Made by a program: the position numbers and the translations under genes. The notes beneath the pieces were generated by a model. It ran no database searches. It worked only from the letters and a program-made list of their open reading frames with translations, and was not told the DNA's origin. A stretch of DNA of 19,357 nucleotides from the NCBI GenBank assembly GCA_027021605.1, contig JALUUA010000021.1, positions 1-19,357 of the forward strand, written 5' to 3'. This DNA is from Candidatus Bipolaricaulota bacterium. Lineage in GTDB: Bacteria; Bipolaricaulota; Bipolaricaulia; RBG-16-55-9. This document shows positions 12,993-19,357 of this stretch, one piece after another. Each line of letters begins with the position of its first letter. The stretch's first letter is position 1.

Positions 12993-12997
12993 TCGCG
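12917..12997. repeat. Right attachment site (81-bp direct repeat, copy 2)
   Basis: Identical to 4263-4343. This copy is the last member of the tRNA array and so probably the resident target gene. Confidence 0.85.
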
Positions 12998-13068
12998 CAC
13001 CTCAAATTATACGCCGAACGCCCCCCTTGTCAAGGCGTCGTCCGGGCCAAAGCCGAGGGAAGACGGGG

Positions 13069-13150
<82 letters not shown>

Positions 13151-13164
13151 CCAGTCGTGGGTGG

Positions 13165-13240
13165 TGGTACGCCCGGAGGGACTCGAACCCCCAACCCGCG
13201 GCTCCGAAGGCCGCTGCTCTTCCAATTGAGCTACGGGCGC
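13165..13240 (-). tRNA. tRNA-Arg(UCG)
   Basis: Acceptor GCGCCCG/CGGGCGT (first pair G-T), anticodon stem GCGGC/GCCGC with loop CTTCGGA (anticodon TCG), encoded CCA. It is close in sequence to the second tRNA-Arg of the array. Confidence 0.94.
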
Positions 13241-13245
13241 ACGCG

Positions 13246-13321
13246 TGGGAGGGACGACGGGACTCGAACCCGCAACGCCCGGCTCCACAGGCCGGTGCTC
13301 TGCCCTTGAGCTACGTCCCTC
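13246..13321 (-). tRNA. tRNA-His(GUG)
   Basis: Acceptor AGGGACG/CGTCCCT with an additional G at -1 opposite discriminator C, the tRNA-His identity pair. Anticodon stem CCGGC/GCCGG with loop CTGTGGA (anticodon GTG); encoded CCA. Confidence 0.95.
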
Positions 13322-13327
13322 ACGGGG

Positions 13328-13403
13328 TGGTACGCCCGGCAGGGCTCGAACCTGCAACCTGCGGCTTAGAAGGCCGCTGCTCTTCCAATTGAGCTACGGG
13401 CGC
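13328..13403 (-). tRNA. tRNA-Arg(UCU)
   Basis: Acceptor as in the other tRNA-Arg, anticodon stem GCGGC/GCCGC with loop CTTCTAA (anticodon TCT, reads AGA), encoded CCA. Confidence 0.94.
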
Positions 13404-13422
13404 GCGATTGAGAGCTTAAAAT

Positions 13423-13496
13423 TGGAGCGGATGACGGGAATCGAACCCGCGTCTCCGGCTTGGAAGGCCGGTGCTCTACCATTGAGCTACATCCGC
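13423..13496 (-). tRNA. tRNA-Gly(UCC), first gene of the array
   Basis: Acceptor GCGGATG/CATCCGC, anticodon stem CCGGC/GCCGG with loop CTTCCAA (anticodon TCC), encoded CCA. It lies just downstream of the array promoter. Confidence 0.95.
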
Positions 13497-13507
13497 ATGC
13501 AGAGAGT

Positions 13508-13536
13508 ATTCTAGCGGTCCTTCCCATCCCCGTCAA
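13508..13536 (-). promoter_or_regulatory. Promoter of the tRNA array
   Basis: Minus-strand TTGACG (13531-13536) and TAGAAT (13508-13513) with a 17-bp spacer, about 12 bp before tRNA-Gly(UCC). Confidence 0.85.
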
Positions 13537-13641
13537 ACCCCAAAGGCTTGCGCCGAGCCGGGGCGCTGTGCTACCCTCGCGGCGATGCGCTCGTACGCAC
13601 ATCCATGGTCCGCACCACACCGACGAAGGAGGGATTCGCTC

Positions 13642-14301
13642 GTGCGATTGCGTCGATGGGGATGGGGATGGGTTGTGATCGGCTGGGGACTGATGGGGCT
13701 GCTGCCCACGGCTCCGGCGGCCACCGGGTGGGCCCAGCAAGAAGCGGGAGGGGAGGTCGTGATCCCCGAGCGGACGGCGTACGTAACGGACGTCGCCGGG
13801 GTGCTCGGCCCCGACGTGGAAGAGGGGCTCAACCGGGGGCTGGCCCGGGTCGAGGAGGAGTACGACACCCGGATCTACGTCCTCACCGTGCGGCTTACGG
13901 AGCCCCTTCCCATCAAGGAGTACGCCCTGCGGGTCTGGGAGAGCTGGGGGCTGGACAAGGAGGACCCCCGGGAGAGGACCCTCATCTTCCTCGTCGCCGT
14001 GGAGGACGGCCAGGTGATCCTCTCCACCGGCCGGGGCCTTGAGGAGGTCCTCCCGGACGAGCGGCTGGCGGAGATCCTGCAAGGGACGATCGTCCCGGCC
14101 TTTGATCGGGGGGCCTTCGGGCAGGGAATCGTGATGGGCGTTCAGGAGATGATCCGGGTCCTCGCGGAGAAGGAAGAGGAGAGGGCATCCGGGGCCCGGC
14201 CCTTCCAACCGCGCCGCCTTTCGACGGTCGACCTCCTGGGAATCCTGCTCGCCGTGGTCGTGGTGACCGCGCTGTTCTGGTGGGTCAACTCGCTGGCCTG
14301 A
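13642..14301 (+). CDS. TPM-domain (YgcG/Psb32-type) membrane-anchored protein
   Basis: A 219-residue exported protein. I choose GTG 13642, with AAGGAGG at 9 nt, over an ATG 57 nt upstream without a ribosome site. Residues 1-30 form a signal peptide with a basic start (RLRRWGWGWVVIGWGLMGLL). Residues about 40-175 are a TPM domain (YVTDVAGVLGPDVEEGLNRGL, YDTRIYVLTV, ERTLIFLVAVEDGQVILSTGRGLEEVLPDE, FGQGIVMGVQEM). One C-terminal membrane helix follows (LLGILLAVVVVTALFWW, about 197-217). TPM proteins are linked to photosystem repair in plants and to poorly known envelope roles in bacteria. The usual Gly/Ser-rich low-complexity tail is absent. Confidence 0.85.
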   Translation: MRLRRWGWGWVVIGWGLMGLLPTAPAATGWAQQEAGGEVVIPERTAYVTDVAGVLGPDVEEGLNRGLARVEEEYDTRIYVLTVRLTEPLPIKEYALRVWESWGLDKEDPRERTLIFLVAVEDGQVILSTGRGLEEVLPDERLAEILQGTIVPAFDRGAFGQGIVMGVQEMIRVLAEKEEERASGARPFQPRRLSTVDLLGILLAVVVVTALFWWVNSLA

Positions 14302-14304
14302 GGG

Positions 14305-14382
14305 TGGTCGGGGAGGCCGGATTTGAACCGGCGACCTCAGCGTCCCGAACGCTGCGCGCTAACCAGGCTGCGCCACTCCCCG
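14305..14382 (-). tRNA. tRNA-Pro(CGG)
   Basis: Acceptor CGGGGAG/CTCCCCG, anticodon stem CAGCG/CGCTG with loop TTCGGGA (anticodon CGG), T arm with TTCAAAT, discriminator A and encoded CCA. Confidence 0.95.
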
Positions 14383-14390
14383 CGCCCTGT

Positions 14391-14419
14391 ATTCTAGCTG
14401 CCCCCTCCGGGTTCGGCAA
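14391..14419 (-). promoter_or_regulatory. Promoter of tRNA-Pro(CGG)
   Basis: Minus-strand TTGCCG (14414-14419) and TAGAAT (14391-14396), 17-bp spacer, the same -10 as the tRNA array. It fits between the htrA stop and the tRNA. Confidence 0.8.
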
Positions 14420-14421
14420 CC

Positions 14422-16047
14422 CTAGGGGGTGAGGATCACCAACCGCTGGACGTGGCCCCGCAGGACCCGCAGCGCGATGAGGGACTCGCCCTCGGCCTGG
14501 GCGACGGCCTCGTTCCACTCCTCCACCGAGAGAACGGGGCGGTTGTTGAGGGAGAGGATGACCTCCCCCGGCTGGAGCCGGGCCAGGTCCGCCGGGCTGC
14601 CGGGCTCCACCTCGACGATGACCATCCCCTGGTCGGTCCGAAGCCCCAGCCGCTTCGCCAGCTCCGGGGAGTTGGGCCGCACCGTAAGCCCGAACGCCTT
14701 CCGGGGCTCCTGCGCGGAGGCCCCCGGCGGCGGCATCTGGGCCAGCTCCTCCTCCGAGGGCCGCTCCCCCAGCGTGACCTCCACCGTCAAGCGCTCCCCC
14801 TTGCGGAGGACCTCGAGGGTGACCCGCTCCCCGGGCGAGCGATACTGGATCGCGTTCTGGAGATCCCGGATCCGGGGCGTGGGCTGACCGTTGACGCTGA
14901 GGATCACGTCCTCCGGCTGGAGGGCACCCTGGGAGGGCCCGTTGGGGACCACGTCGTTGACCAGCACCCCGCTGTAGGGCTCAATGTTCAAGTATTCGGC
15001 CACCTTGGGGGTCGTCTCGCCGATGTAGATCCCCAGCCAGGCCCTCGTGACCTTCCCGCGCGTGATCAGCTGGTCGAGCACGCGCTTTACGGGGTTGATG
15101 GGGGTGGCGAACCCCAGCCCCAGGGAGCCGCCGCCCGCGTTGGCCACGATCGCCGTGTTGATCCCGATGACCTCGCCGCGGGCGTTCACCAGGGGCCCGC
15201 CGGAGTTGCCGGGGTTGATCGCCGCGTCCGTCTGGATCATGTCCTCGAAGTACCCGGATCGGTCCGGCTTGGGGACGTCCCGGTGCAGGGCGCTCACGAT
15301 CCCCGCGGTCACCGTGTGGTTCAACCCGAAGGGGTTCCCGATCGCGATGACCCAGTCGCCGATCTCGAGGGCGTCGGAATCCCCCAGCCGGACCACGGGC
15401 AGGTCCTCCGCCCCGTTCCCGACGACGCGGAGCACCGCCACGTCGAGCTTCTCGTCGGCCCCCACCACCTCGGCCTCCAGCTCGCGCTGATCCGGGGTGG
15501 TGACGCGGATCGTCTCGGCGCCCGCCACGACGTGGTTGTTCGTGAGGATGAACTTCTGGCCCTGGTAGGCGACGAAGAACCCCGAGCCGAGGGAGCGCTG
15601 GAGGCGTTCCCCCTCGGGGATGTCGAAGAACCAGCGGAACAGGGGGTCGTCGAAGAAGCGGGAGAAGGGGTTTTGCACTTGAGCCCTTCGGGTGACGTCG
15701 ATGCGGACGACGGCGGGGGCCACCTCCTGGATGGCCGCCTTGATGGCCCTCTGCCCCGCGGCGGCGATGAGGGCCTGCAGCTCCTCCCGGGTGAGCGAGG
15801 CGAGCAGCTCCTCGGGGTTCTTACCCGGGCCCGGGGCGGGAGGGGCCTCGACCGACGGCGGGGTCTGGGCCAGCTGCACCTGCGGCTCCGGCTGCGGCTC
15901 TGCGGAGGTCTCGGGCGGACTCGGGGGGGTGCCCCCGCCCTCGGCCTCGGGGGCCGGGGCCTGCGGCCCGCTCTGCGAGAAGACCCAGAGGAGCCCGACG
16001 ACGACCGCAACGCCCGCGATCAGGGGCAAGATCATCCAACGTTTCAT
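14422..16047 (-). CDS. HtrA/DegP-type serine protease with two PDZ domains
   Basis: Envelope quality-control protease that degrades or refolds damaged exported proteins. Of 541 residues, 5-24 form one membrane helix (signal anchor or signal peptide) and about 28-78 a Pro/Glu-rich linker. The trypsin-like domain (about 100-320) has the catalytic triad H172 (LTNNHVV), D202 (KLDVAVLRV) and S282 (NPGNSGGPL), with the HtrA loop GLGFATPI. PDZ1 spans about 330-430 (AWLGIYIG..GVLVNDVVPNGPS..DVILSVNGQ) and PDZ2 about 452-541 (GLTVRP..GMVIVEVEPGSPADLARL). Architecture and length match DegP/DegQ/MucD. The ATG has AAGGAGG upstream. The gene is followed by tRNA-Pro on the same strand with its own promoter. 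Confidence 0.94.
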   Translation of the reverse strand: MKRWMILPLIAGVAVVVGLLWVFSQSGPQAPAPEAEGGGTPPSPPETSAEPQPEPQVQLAQTPPSVEAPPAPGPGKNPEELLASLTREELQALIAAAGQRAIKAAIQEVAPAVVRIDVTRRAQVQNPFSRFFDDPLFRWFFDIPEGERLQRSLGSGFFVAYQGQKFILTNNHVVAGAETIRVTTPDQRELEAEVVGADEKLDVAVLRVVGNGAEDLPVVRLGDSDALEIGDWVIAIGNPFGLNHTVTAGIVSALHRDVPKPDRSGYFEDMIQTDAAINPGNSGGPLVNARGEVIGINTAIVANAGGGSLGLGFATPINPVKRVLDQLITRGKVTRAWLGIYIGETTPKVAEYLNIEPYSGVLVNDVVPNGPSQGALQPEDVILSVNGQPTPRIRDLQNAIQYRSPGERVTLEVLRKGERLTVEVTLGERPSEEELAQMPPPGASAQEPRKAFGLTVRPNSPELAKRLGLRTDQGMVIVEVEPGSPADLARLQPGEVILSLNNRPVLSVEEWNEAVAQAEGESLIALRVLRGHVQRLVILTP

Positions 16048-16121
16048 CGCGTGTCCTTCCTCCTTGTCGGTGCTCTTCGGATGTCGGTGAGCGACCGGAA
16101 TGGGGTATGAGTTCGTCCCTC

Positions 16122-16127
16122 ATTATA
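16122..16127 (-). promoter_or_regulatory. Candidate -10 element for the HtrA gene
   Basis: Minus-strand TATAAT matches consensus, about 75 bp before the start codon. No good -35 lies 16-18 bp upstream, so it may need an activator or an alternative sigma factor, as is common for htrA genes. Confidence 0.45.
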
Positions 16128-16171
16128 AGGAGGGGGCAGGATTTTTCGATACTCCCCCGACCGGGGATCGG

Positions 16172-16200
16172 TTGCAAGGCCACCGGAAAGCTGTTATAAA
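16172..16200 (+). promoter_or_regulatory. Promoter of tRNA-Pro(GGG)
   Basis: Plus-strand TTGCAA (16172-16177) and TATAAA (16195-16200) with a 17-bp spacer, 14 bp before the tRNA. It may also serve the hydrolase gene downstream. Confidence 0.8.
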
Positions 16201-16214
16201 CAAGAGGACCCCGT

Positions 16215-16292
16215 CGGGACGTGGCGCAGCCTGGATAGCGCGCTGGCATGGGGGGCCAGAGGTCGCCGGTTCAAATCCGGCCGTCCCGACCA
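16215..16292 (+). tRNA. tRNA-Pro(GGG)
   Basis: Acceptor CGGGACG/CGTCCCG, anticodon stem CTGGC/GCCAG with loop ATGGGGG (anticodon GGG), T arm with TTCAAAT, discriminator A, encoded CCA. With the CGG isoacceptor on the other side of htrA, two proline tRNAs flank that gene. Confidence 0.95.
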
Positions 16293-16346
16293 CCAACCCG
16301 GGTTGTGCTAGCCCACGGTTCTATTACGAAGAGGAGGAGGCCCCGA

Positions 16347-17027
16347 ATGGCGAAACTCACCTTCATCGGCCACGCGGCCGTCGAGATCGAAAGCGAGGGC
16401 TATTCCGTCTTGATCGACCCCTTCATCTCCCAAAACCCGGTCGCCAAGCAGCGCCCTGAGGACTTTCGGCCCCACGCCATCCTGCTGACCCACGGCCACT
16501 TCGACCACGTGGGGGACGCGGTCGAGATCGCCCGGCGCGCAAACTGTCCCATCGTGGCTACCTTTGAGCTGGCGAGCTACTGCCAGTCGAAGGGCGCCCC
16601 CGAGGTCGTGGGGATGAACACCGGGGGCAAGAAAGCCTTTGACTTCGGGACCGTTCAGTTTGTCCAAGCGTTCCACAGCTCGAGCCTGGAGGGGCAGTAC
16701 ATGGGCCAGGCCTGCGGGATCCTCTTTACCACCAAGGACGGCAAGACCGTCTACCACGCGGGCGATACAGCCCTCTTCGGGGACATGGAGCTGATCGGGA
16801 GGAAGGGGATCGATCTGGCCCTGCTCCCCATCGGGAGCCACTTCACCATGGACCCGGAGGACGCCGCCGTGGCCGCCGAGCTCCTCCGGCCCAAGGAAGT
16901 GATCCCCATCCATTACAACACCTTCGACTTGATTCAACAAGACCCTCAGAAGTTCAAGGAGCAGGTGGAGGGACGGACGTCCGCCCGGGTGATCGTGCTC
17001 GAGCCCGGGGAGAGCCACTCCTTCTGA
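16347..17027 (+). CDS. UPF0173 metal-dependent hydrolase (metallo-beta-lactamase fold)
   Basis: A 226-residue cytoplasmic enzyme of the UPF0173 branch of the metallo-beta-lactamase fold (YtkL/UlaG-like). The dinuclear metal motif THGHFDH gives H49, H51, D53 and H54, with further ligands H110 (AFHSSS), D140 (HAGDTALFGDM) and H189 (PIHYNTF). It starts MAKLTFIGHAAVEIE, typical of the group, and has the usual 220-230 length. The ATG at 16347 has GAGGAGGAGG at 6 nt; the frame is open upstream into the tRNA without support. The substrate is unknown. It lies 54 bp after tRNA-Pro on the same strand and may be read through from that promoter. Confidence 0.92.
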   Translation: MAKLTFIGHAAVEIESEGYSVLIDPFISQNPVAKQRPEDFRPHAILLTHGHFDHVGDAVEIARRANCPIVATFELASYCQSKGAPEVVGMNTGGKKAFDFGTVQFVQAFHSSSLEGQYMGQACGILFTTKDGKTVYHAGDTALFGDMELIGRKGIDLALLPIGSHFTMDPEDAAVAAELLRPKEVIPIHYNTFDLIQQDPQKFKEQVEGRTSARVIVLEPGESHSF

Positions 17028-17329
17028 GAATTCCCGCACAAGATGCCACGGAGTGACCGCTGTCGGGGTTGACGCCCCCGCCCGGGGGGGACTACCATCG
17101 GGCGCGGTCGGGGGTGCTCCGGATCACAGACCCACAAAGTCGGATTTTTTACAATGACGAACGAGCGATCTGCCTCTTTTAGCCGTTGGGGATTCGCATC
17201 GACATCGGCTTCGCGGCGCGGATTCGACCCCGCTTGTGATCATCCCCACCCCGGAGCGCAAGCCCGACGCGGCTGTGGCAGCTCCATTGGGAGAAACCGG
17301 CATTCGTGCAAAGGAGGATTCGAAGGTCC
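17028..17329 (+). promoter_or_regulatory. Long leader and candidate promoter of the ribonucleotide reductase gene
   Basis: About 300 bp without a gene. TTGACG (17069-17074) and TACCAT (17093-17098) with an 18-bp spacer form a possible promoter; TACAAT at 17150-17155 after a T-run is a second -10 with no clear -35. The downstream sequence repeats GGATTCG (three times) and has GC-rich stretches that could fold. A cobalamin riboswitch would suit a B12-dependent enzyme, but I cannot find a convincing B12 box. Confidence 0.4.
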
Positions 17330-19357
17330 ATGGCGCAGCGCACCTCGGCAGAGCAGCGACGGGAGCCCCAAGCTCAGGGGGGAGAGGAGTTCGCCCCCGA
17401 GACGGTCGAGTTCTTCGCGGGCGATGAGCTTCGGATTCGGGTGTTCTGGGACAAGTACGCCCTGCGCGATCTCGAGGGCTGGGTGGTGGAGAAGACGCCG
17501 GAGGAGATGTGGAAGCGCTTGGCCCGCGAGCTCGCGTCCGTGGAGGCGACGAAGGCCGCGCAAAAGAAGTGGCAGGAGAGGTTCTACTGGCTGCTCCAAG
17601 ATTTTCGCTTCATCCCCGGCGGGCGGATCATGTTCGGGGCCGGGCAGCCTCGCCGCGCCACTCTGCTGAATTGCTATGTTATCCCTATCAAAGAGGATAG
17701 CATTGAGGGGATCTTTGAGTGGTGTAAGGAAGCGGCCCGCACGTACTCCCTGGGAGGGGGCGTGGGTTGTGTGGCCAAGGGGGCCTACGTCATCACACAG
17801 GAAGAGGGGGTCAAGCGAATTGAGGAAGTCCAAGAAGGTGAGCACGTGCTGGCCTTTGATCCTGTGCACCAGCGGAAGGAATTCCGCCGGGTGATCCAGA
17901 CCCATCGCCCCCGGGTCCCCCGGGCGGACAACGTGGAGATTCGCCTCAAGGACGGGACCAAGCTGATTACGTCGCGTTGGCACCCGACACTCGTCTTCCG
18001 CGGGGAGCGCTTTGAGTACGTGCCCGCAGGAGAGATCCAGCCGGGGGACGCGATGCTCGCGACCCCGGAGCTGCACCGGTTGCCGTTGGCCGCAGAGCGT
18101 TGCCACGACCCGGAGCTGGCCTGGTGGGTCGGAGCCCACCTAGGCGACGGGACCGCGTACAAAGCCAAGCGCGGGCGGGACAGTTATCTGCGCGACTATC
18201 AGGGGCGGGGGCTGGAGCGACAGCCCACTCGACTCAAGTTCGCCGGAGACTGCCCTGAGGTAGTGGAAGCATACGCCCGCGTGCTCAACGAGCGGGTCGG
18301 CGCCCACTTAATGCCCCATCCCGTGCGGCGGGCGGACTACCGCGCCCCCGTCTACGCGGTCGCAACGTGCTCCTACGCGGCGGGCGACTGGATCGACCGC
18401 TACCTCGAGGGGCTCTACGGGCGCAAGGCCCGCCGGGCGATGATCCCCCGTTGGATTTGGAATGCCACCCGCGAGACCCAGCTGGCCTTCCTCGCCGGGC
18501 TGCTCGACACCGACGGCTACGTCGCCGCGGACCGCTTCCGGGTGGAGTTCAACACCTCCTCCGAAGAGCTGGCCTATGGGCTCAAGACCCTGCTGGGATT
18601 GCTGGGCGCGCGGGCGTGGATCTCGGAGAGGCCGCGCAACCATCAAGGTGCCAACTCGCGCGTGACCCGCTGCGAGCGGAGCTTCCGGGTGGCCGTGGCC
18701 GATGCCGAACTGCTTCGGGAAGTCGCCCGCCACATGACCCATCCGGAGAAGCGCCGTCGGCTCCTGTCCGGCGCTCCGGCTCCAAACAACCGCGACTACG
18801 TCGCTGTCCCCAGCTTTGCCGTCCAGTTCTTGGAGCGCTATGCAACGTACAAGCGGGTCGGCCACCGGCGCTACAACGCGCTTAAAGCTCTCAAGAAGCG
18901 GGGCTTTATCAATCGCAAGGCGTTCTTACGGCTAATGGATCCCATCATCGAGCACGCTCGGGAGTGCAACCCCCGCGTCTACCGGGAGGCGCTCTACATC
19001 CGAGAGTTGTGCCTCTCCCTTGTCCCCGTGGCACAGGTCCGCTTCGGCATCGACGTGGACGAGGAGTTCTGCGACCTCACCGTCGAGGGGGTCAACAACT
19101 ACTTTGCCGGGATCGGCGGCCTCTCCGTCATCCACAACACGGACATCTCCATCCTCCGCCCCAAGGGCGCGCCCGTCAACAACTCCGCTCTGTATTCCAC
19201 GGGCTCCGTCTCGTTTATGGATTTATTCTCGATGACCACGGGGACCATCGGCCAAGCGGGCCGCCGCGGGGCCTTGATGATCACCATCGCCGTCGACCAC
19301 CCCGACGTCGAGGACTTCATCGAGGTGAAAAACGACCCCGAGCGCCGCAAGGTGCAG
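17330..19357 (+). CDS. nrdJ: Adenosylcobalamin-dependent (class II) ribonucleotide reductase with intein, 3' end outside window
   Basis: Reduces ribonucleotides to deoxyribonucleotides with B12. The ATG at 17330 opens a frame that continues past the right edge (676 codons here). Residues 1-146 are the first extein: an N-terminal helical region, then FIPGGRIMFGAG, the first redox-active Cys region LLNCYV (C115) and EAARTYSLGGGVG. An intein (147-603) follows. The second extein resumes TDISILRPKGAPVNNSALYS and continues SVSFMDLFSMTTGTIGQ, GRRGALMITI and VDHPDVEDFIEVK. Joined, GGGVG-TDISILRPKGAPV matches the class II active-site segment. GGAGG lies 12 nt upstream, a little far. The remaining active-site Cys and Glu lie outside the window, so class II is inferred from overall similarity. 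Confidence 0.88.
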   Translation, partial: MAQRTSAEQRREPQAQGGEEFAPETVEFFAGDELRIRVFWDKYALRDLEGWVVEKTPEEMWKRLARELASVEATKAAQKKWQERFYWLLQDFRFIPGGRIMFGAGQPRRATLLNCYVIPIKEDSIEGIFEWCKEAARTYSLGGGVGCVAKGAYVITQEEGVKRIEEVQEGEHVLAFDPVHQRKEFRRVIQTHRPRVPRADNVEIRLKDGTKLITSRWHPTLVFRGERFEYVPAGEIQPGDAMLATPELHRLPLAAERCHDPELAWWVGAHLGDGTAYKAKRGRDSYLRDYQGRGLERQPTRLKFAGDCPEVVEAYARVLNERVGAHLMPHPVRRADYRAPVYAVATCSYAAGDWIDRYLEGLYGRKARRAMIPRWIWNATRETQLAFLAGLLDTDGYVAADRFRVEFNTSSEELAYGLKTLLGLLGARAWISERPRNHQGANSRVTRCERSFRVAVADAELLREVARHMTHPEKRRRLLSGAPAPNNRDYVAVPSFAVQFLERYATYKRVGHRRYNALKALKKRGFINRKAFLRLMDPIIEHARECNPRVYREALYIRELCLSLVPVAQVRFGIDVDEEFCDLTVEGVNNYFAGIGGLSVIHNTDISILRPKGAPVNNSALYSTGSVSFMDLFSMTTGTIGQAGRRGALMITIAVDHPDVEDFIEVKNDPERRKVQ
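17768..19138 (+). other. Intein with LAGLIDADG homing endonuclease inside nrdJ
   Basis: This 457-residue insertion (codons 147-603) self-splices out of the reductase. It starts with C147 (CVAKGAYVITQEEGVKRIEEV, block A), contains the block B-like segment LITSRWHPTLVF, and ends GVNNYFAGIGGLSVIHN with penultimate His and terminal Asn, followed by Thr as the +1 extein nucleophile. Between the splicing blocks lie two dodecapeptide motifs, WWVGAHLGDGT and FLAGLLDTDGY. Both keep the catalytic-position Asp, so the endonuclease may be active and the intein mobile. All splicing residues are present. The insertion point is within the strongly conserved GGGVG segment of the active-site barrel, typical for inteins. 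Confidence 0.92.

Noticed and set aside
4263..12997. Two tRNA-Gly copies as a simple tandem duplication
   Set aside because: They are 8.65 kb apart, with an integrase beside one and mobile-element genes between; attachment sites explain the exact identity better.
13540..13641. Promoter for the TPM-domain gene
   Set aside because: TTGCGC is present, but no acceptable -10 lies at 16-18 bp, so I do not call one.
14452..16110. A 552-codon rightward open frame across the protease gene
   Set aside because: It is the antisense shadow of an HtrA gene with complete catalytic and PDZ motifs.
17160..17329. Cobalamin riboswitch before the B12-dependent reductase
   Set aside because: Context fits, but I find no B12 box or core pattern that aligns; a covariance-model search (Cobalamin family) would settle it.

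Overview
The window comes from a GC-rich bacterium. It has AAGGAGG-type ribosome binding sites, vegetative TTGACA/TATAAT-type promoters with spacers of mostly 17 bp, and tRNA genes that mostly encode CCA. The chromosomal genes (accD-accA, DUF502, HtrA, UPF0173, B12-dependent ribonucleotide reductase with an intein) would suit a deep-branching, perhaps thermophilic lineage, but nothing here fixes the phylum.

Left chromosomal part (1-4262): a minus-strand operon DUF502 membrane protein - accD - accA (malonyl-CoA synthesis; accA runs off the left edge), an EamA-type permease, and a divergent VOC/glyoxalase-fold gene. The last two share one promoter region whose -10 elements overlap.

Integrated element (about 4263-12916, 8.65 kb): it is bounded by two identical 81-bp copies of a complete tRNA-Gly(GCC) gene. 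Next to the left copy lies an intact tyrosine integrase. The element carries a minus-strand block (DnaB-N/RepA-type ATPase, an unknown protein, a ribbon-helix-helix protein, a terminase-small-subunit-like protein), a divergent zinc-finger gene, a two-gene cargo unit of exported proteins (kelch-like propeller and coiled-coil protein), a tiny basic protein and a SWIM/zinc-ribbon pair ending in a textbook terminator. No capsid, portal, large terminase or conjugation gene is present. The gene set (int, rep, regulators, terS-like) resembles a phage satellite such as a phage-inducible chromosomal island. This is inference, but it is the best candidate for an undescribed system. Several operator-like repeats (GTGCCAAA cluster, Fur-like palindrome, paired CTATAGTATAG dyads) sit at its control regions, and candidate integrase arm sites lie at both ends.

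Right chromosomal part (12917-19357): a six-gene tRNA array on the minus strand (Gly-UCC, Arg-UCU, His, Arg-UCG, Leu-UAG, Gly-GCC in transcription order) behind one strong promoter; a TPM-domain membrane protein; tRNA-Pro(CGG); an HtrA-type protease with two PDZ domains; tRNA-Pro(GGG); a UPF0173 metallo-hydrolase; and a class II ribonucleotide reductase interrupted by a 457-residue intein with a LAGLIDADG homing endonuclease, running off the right edge.
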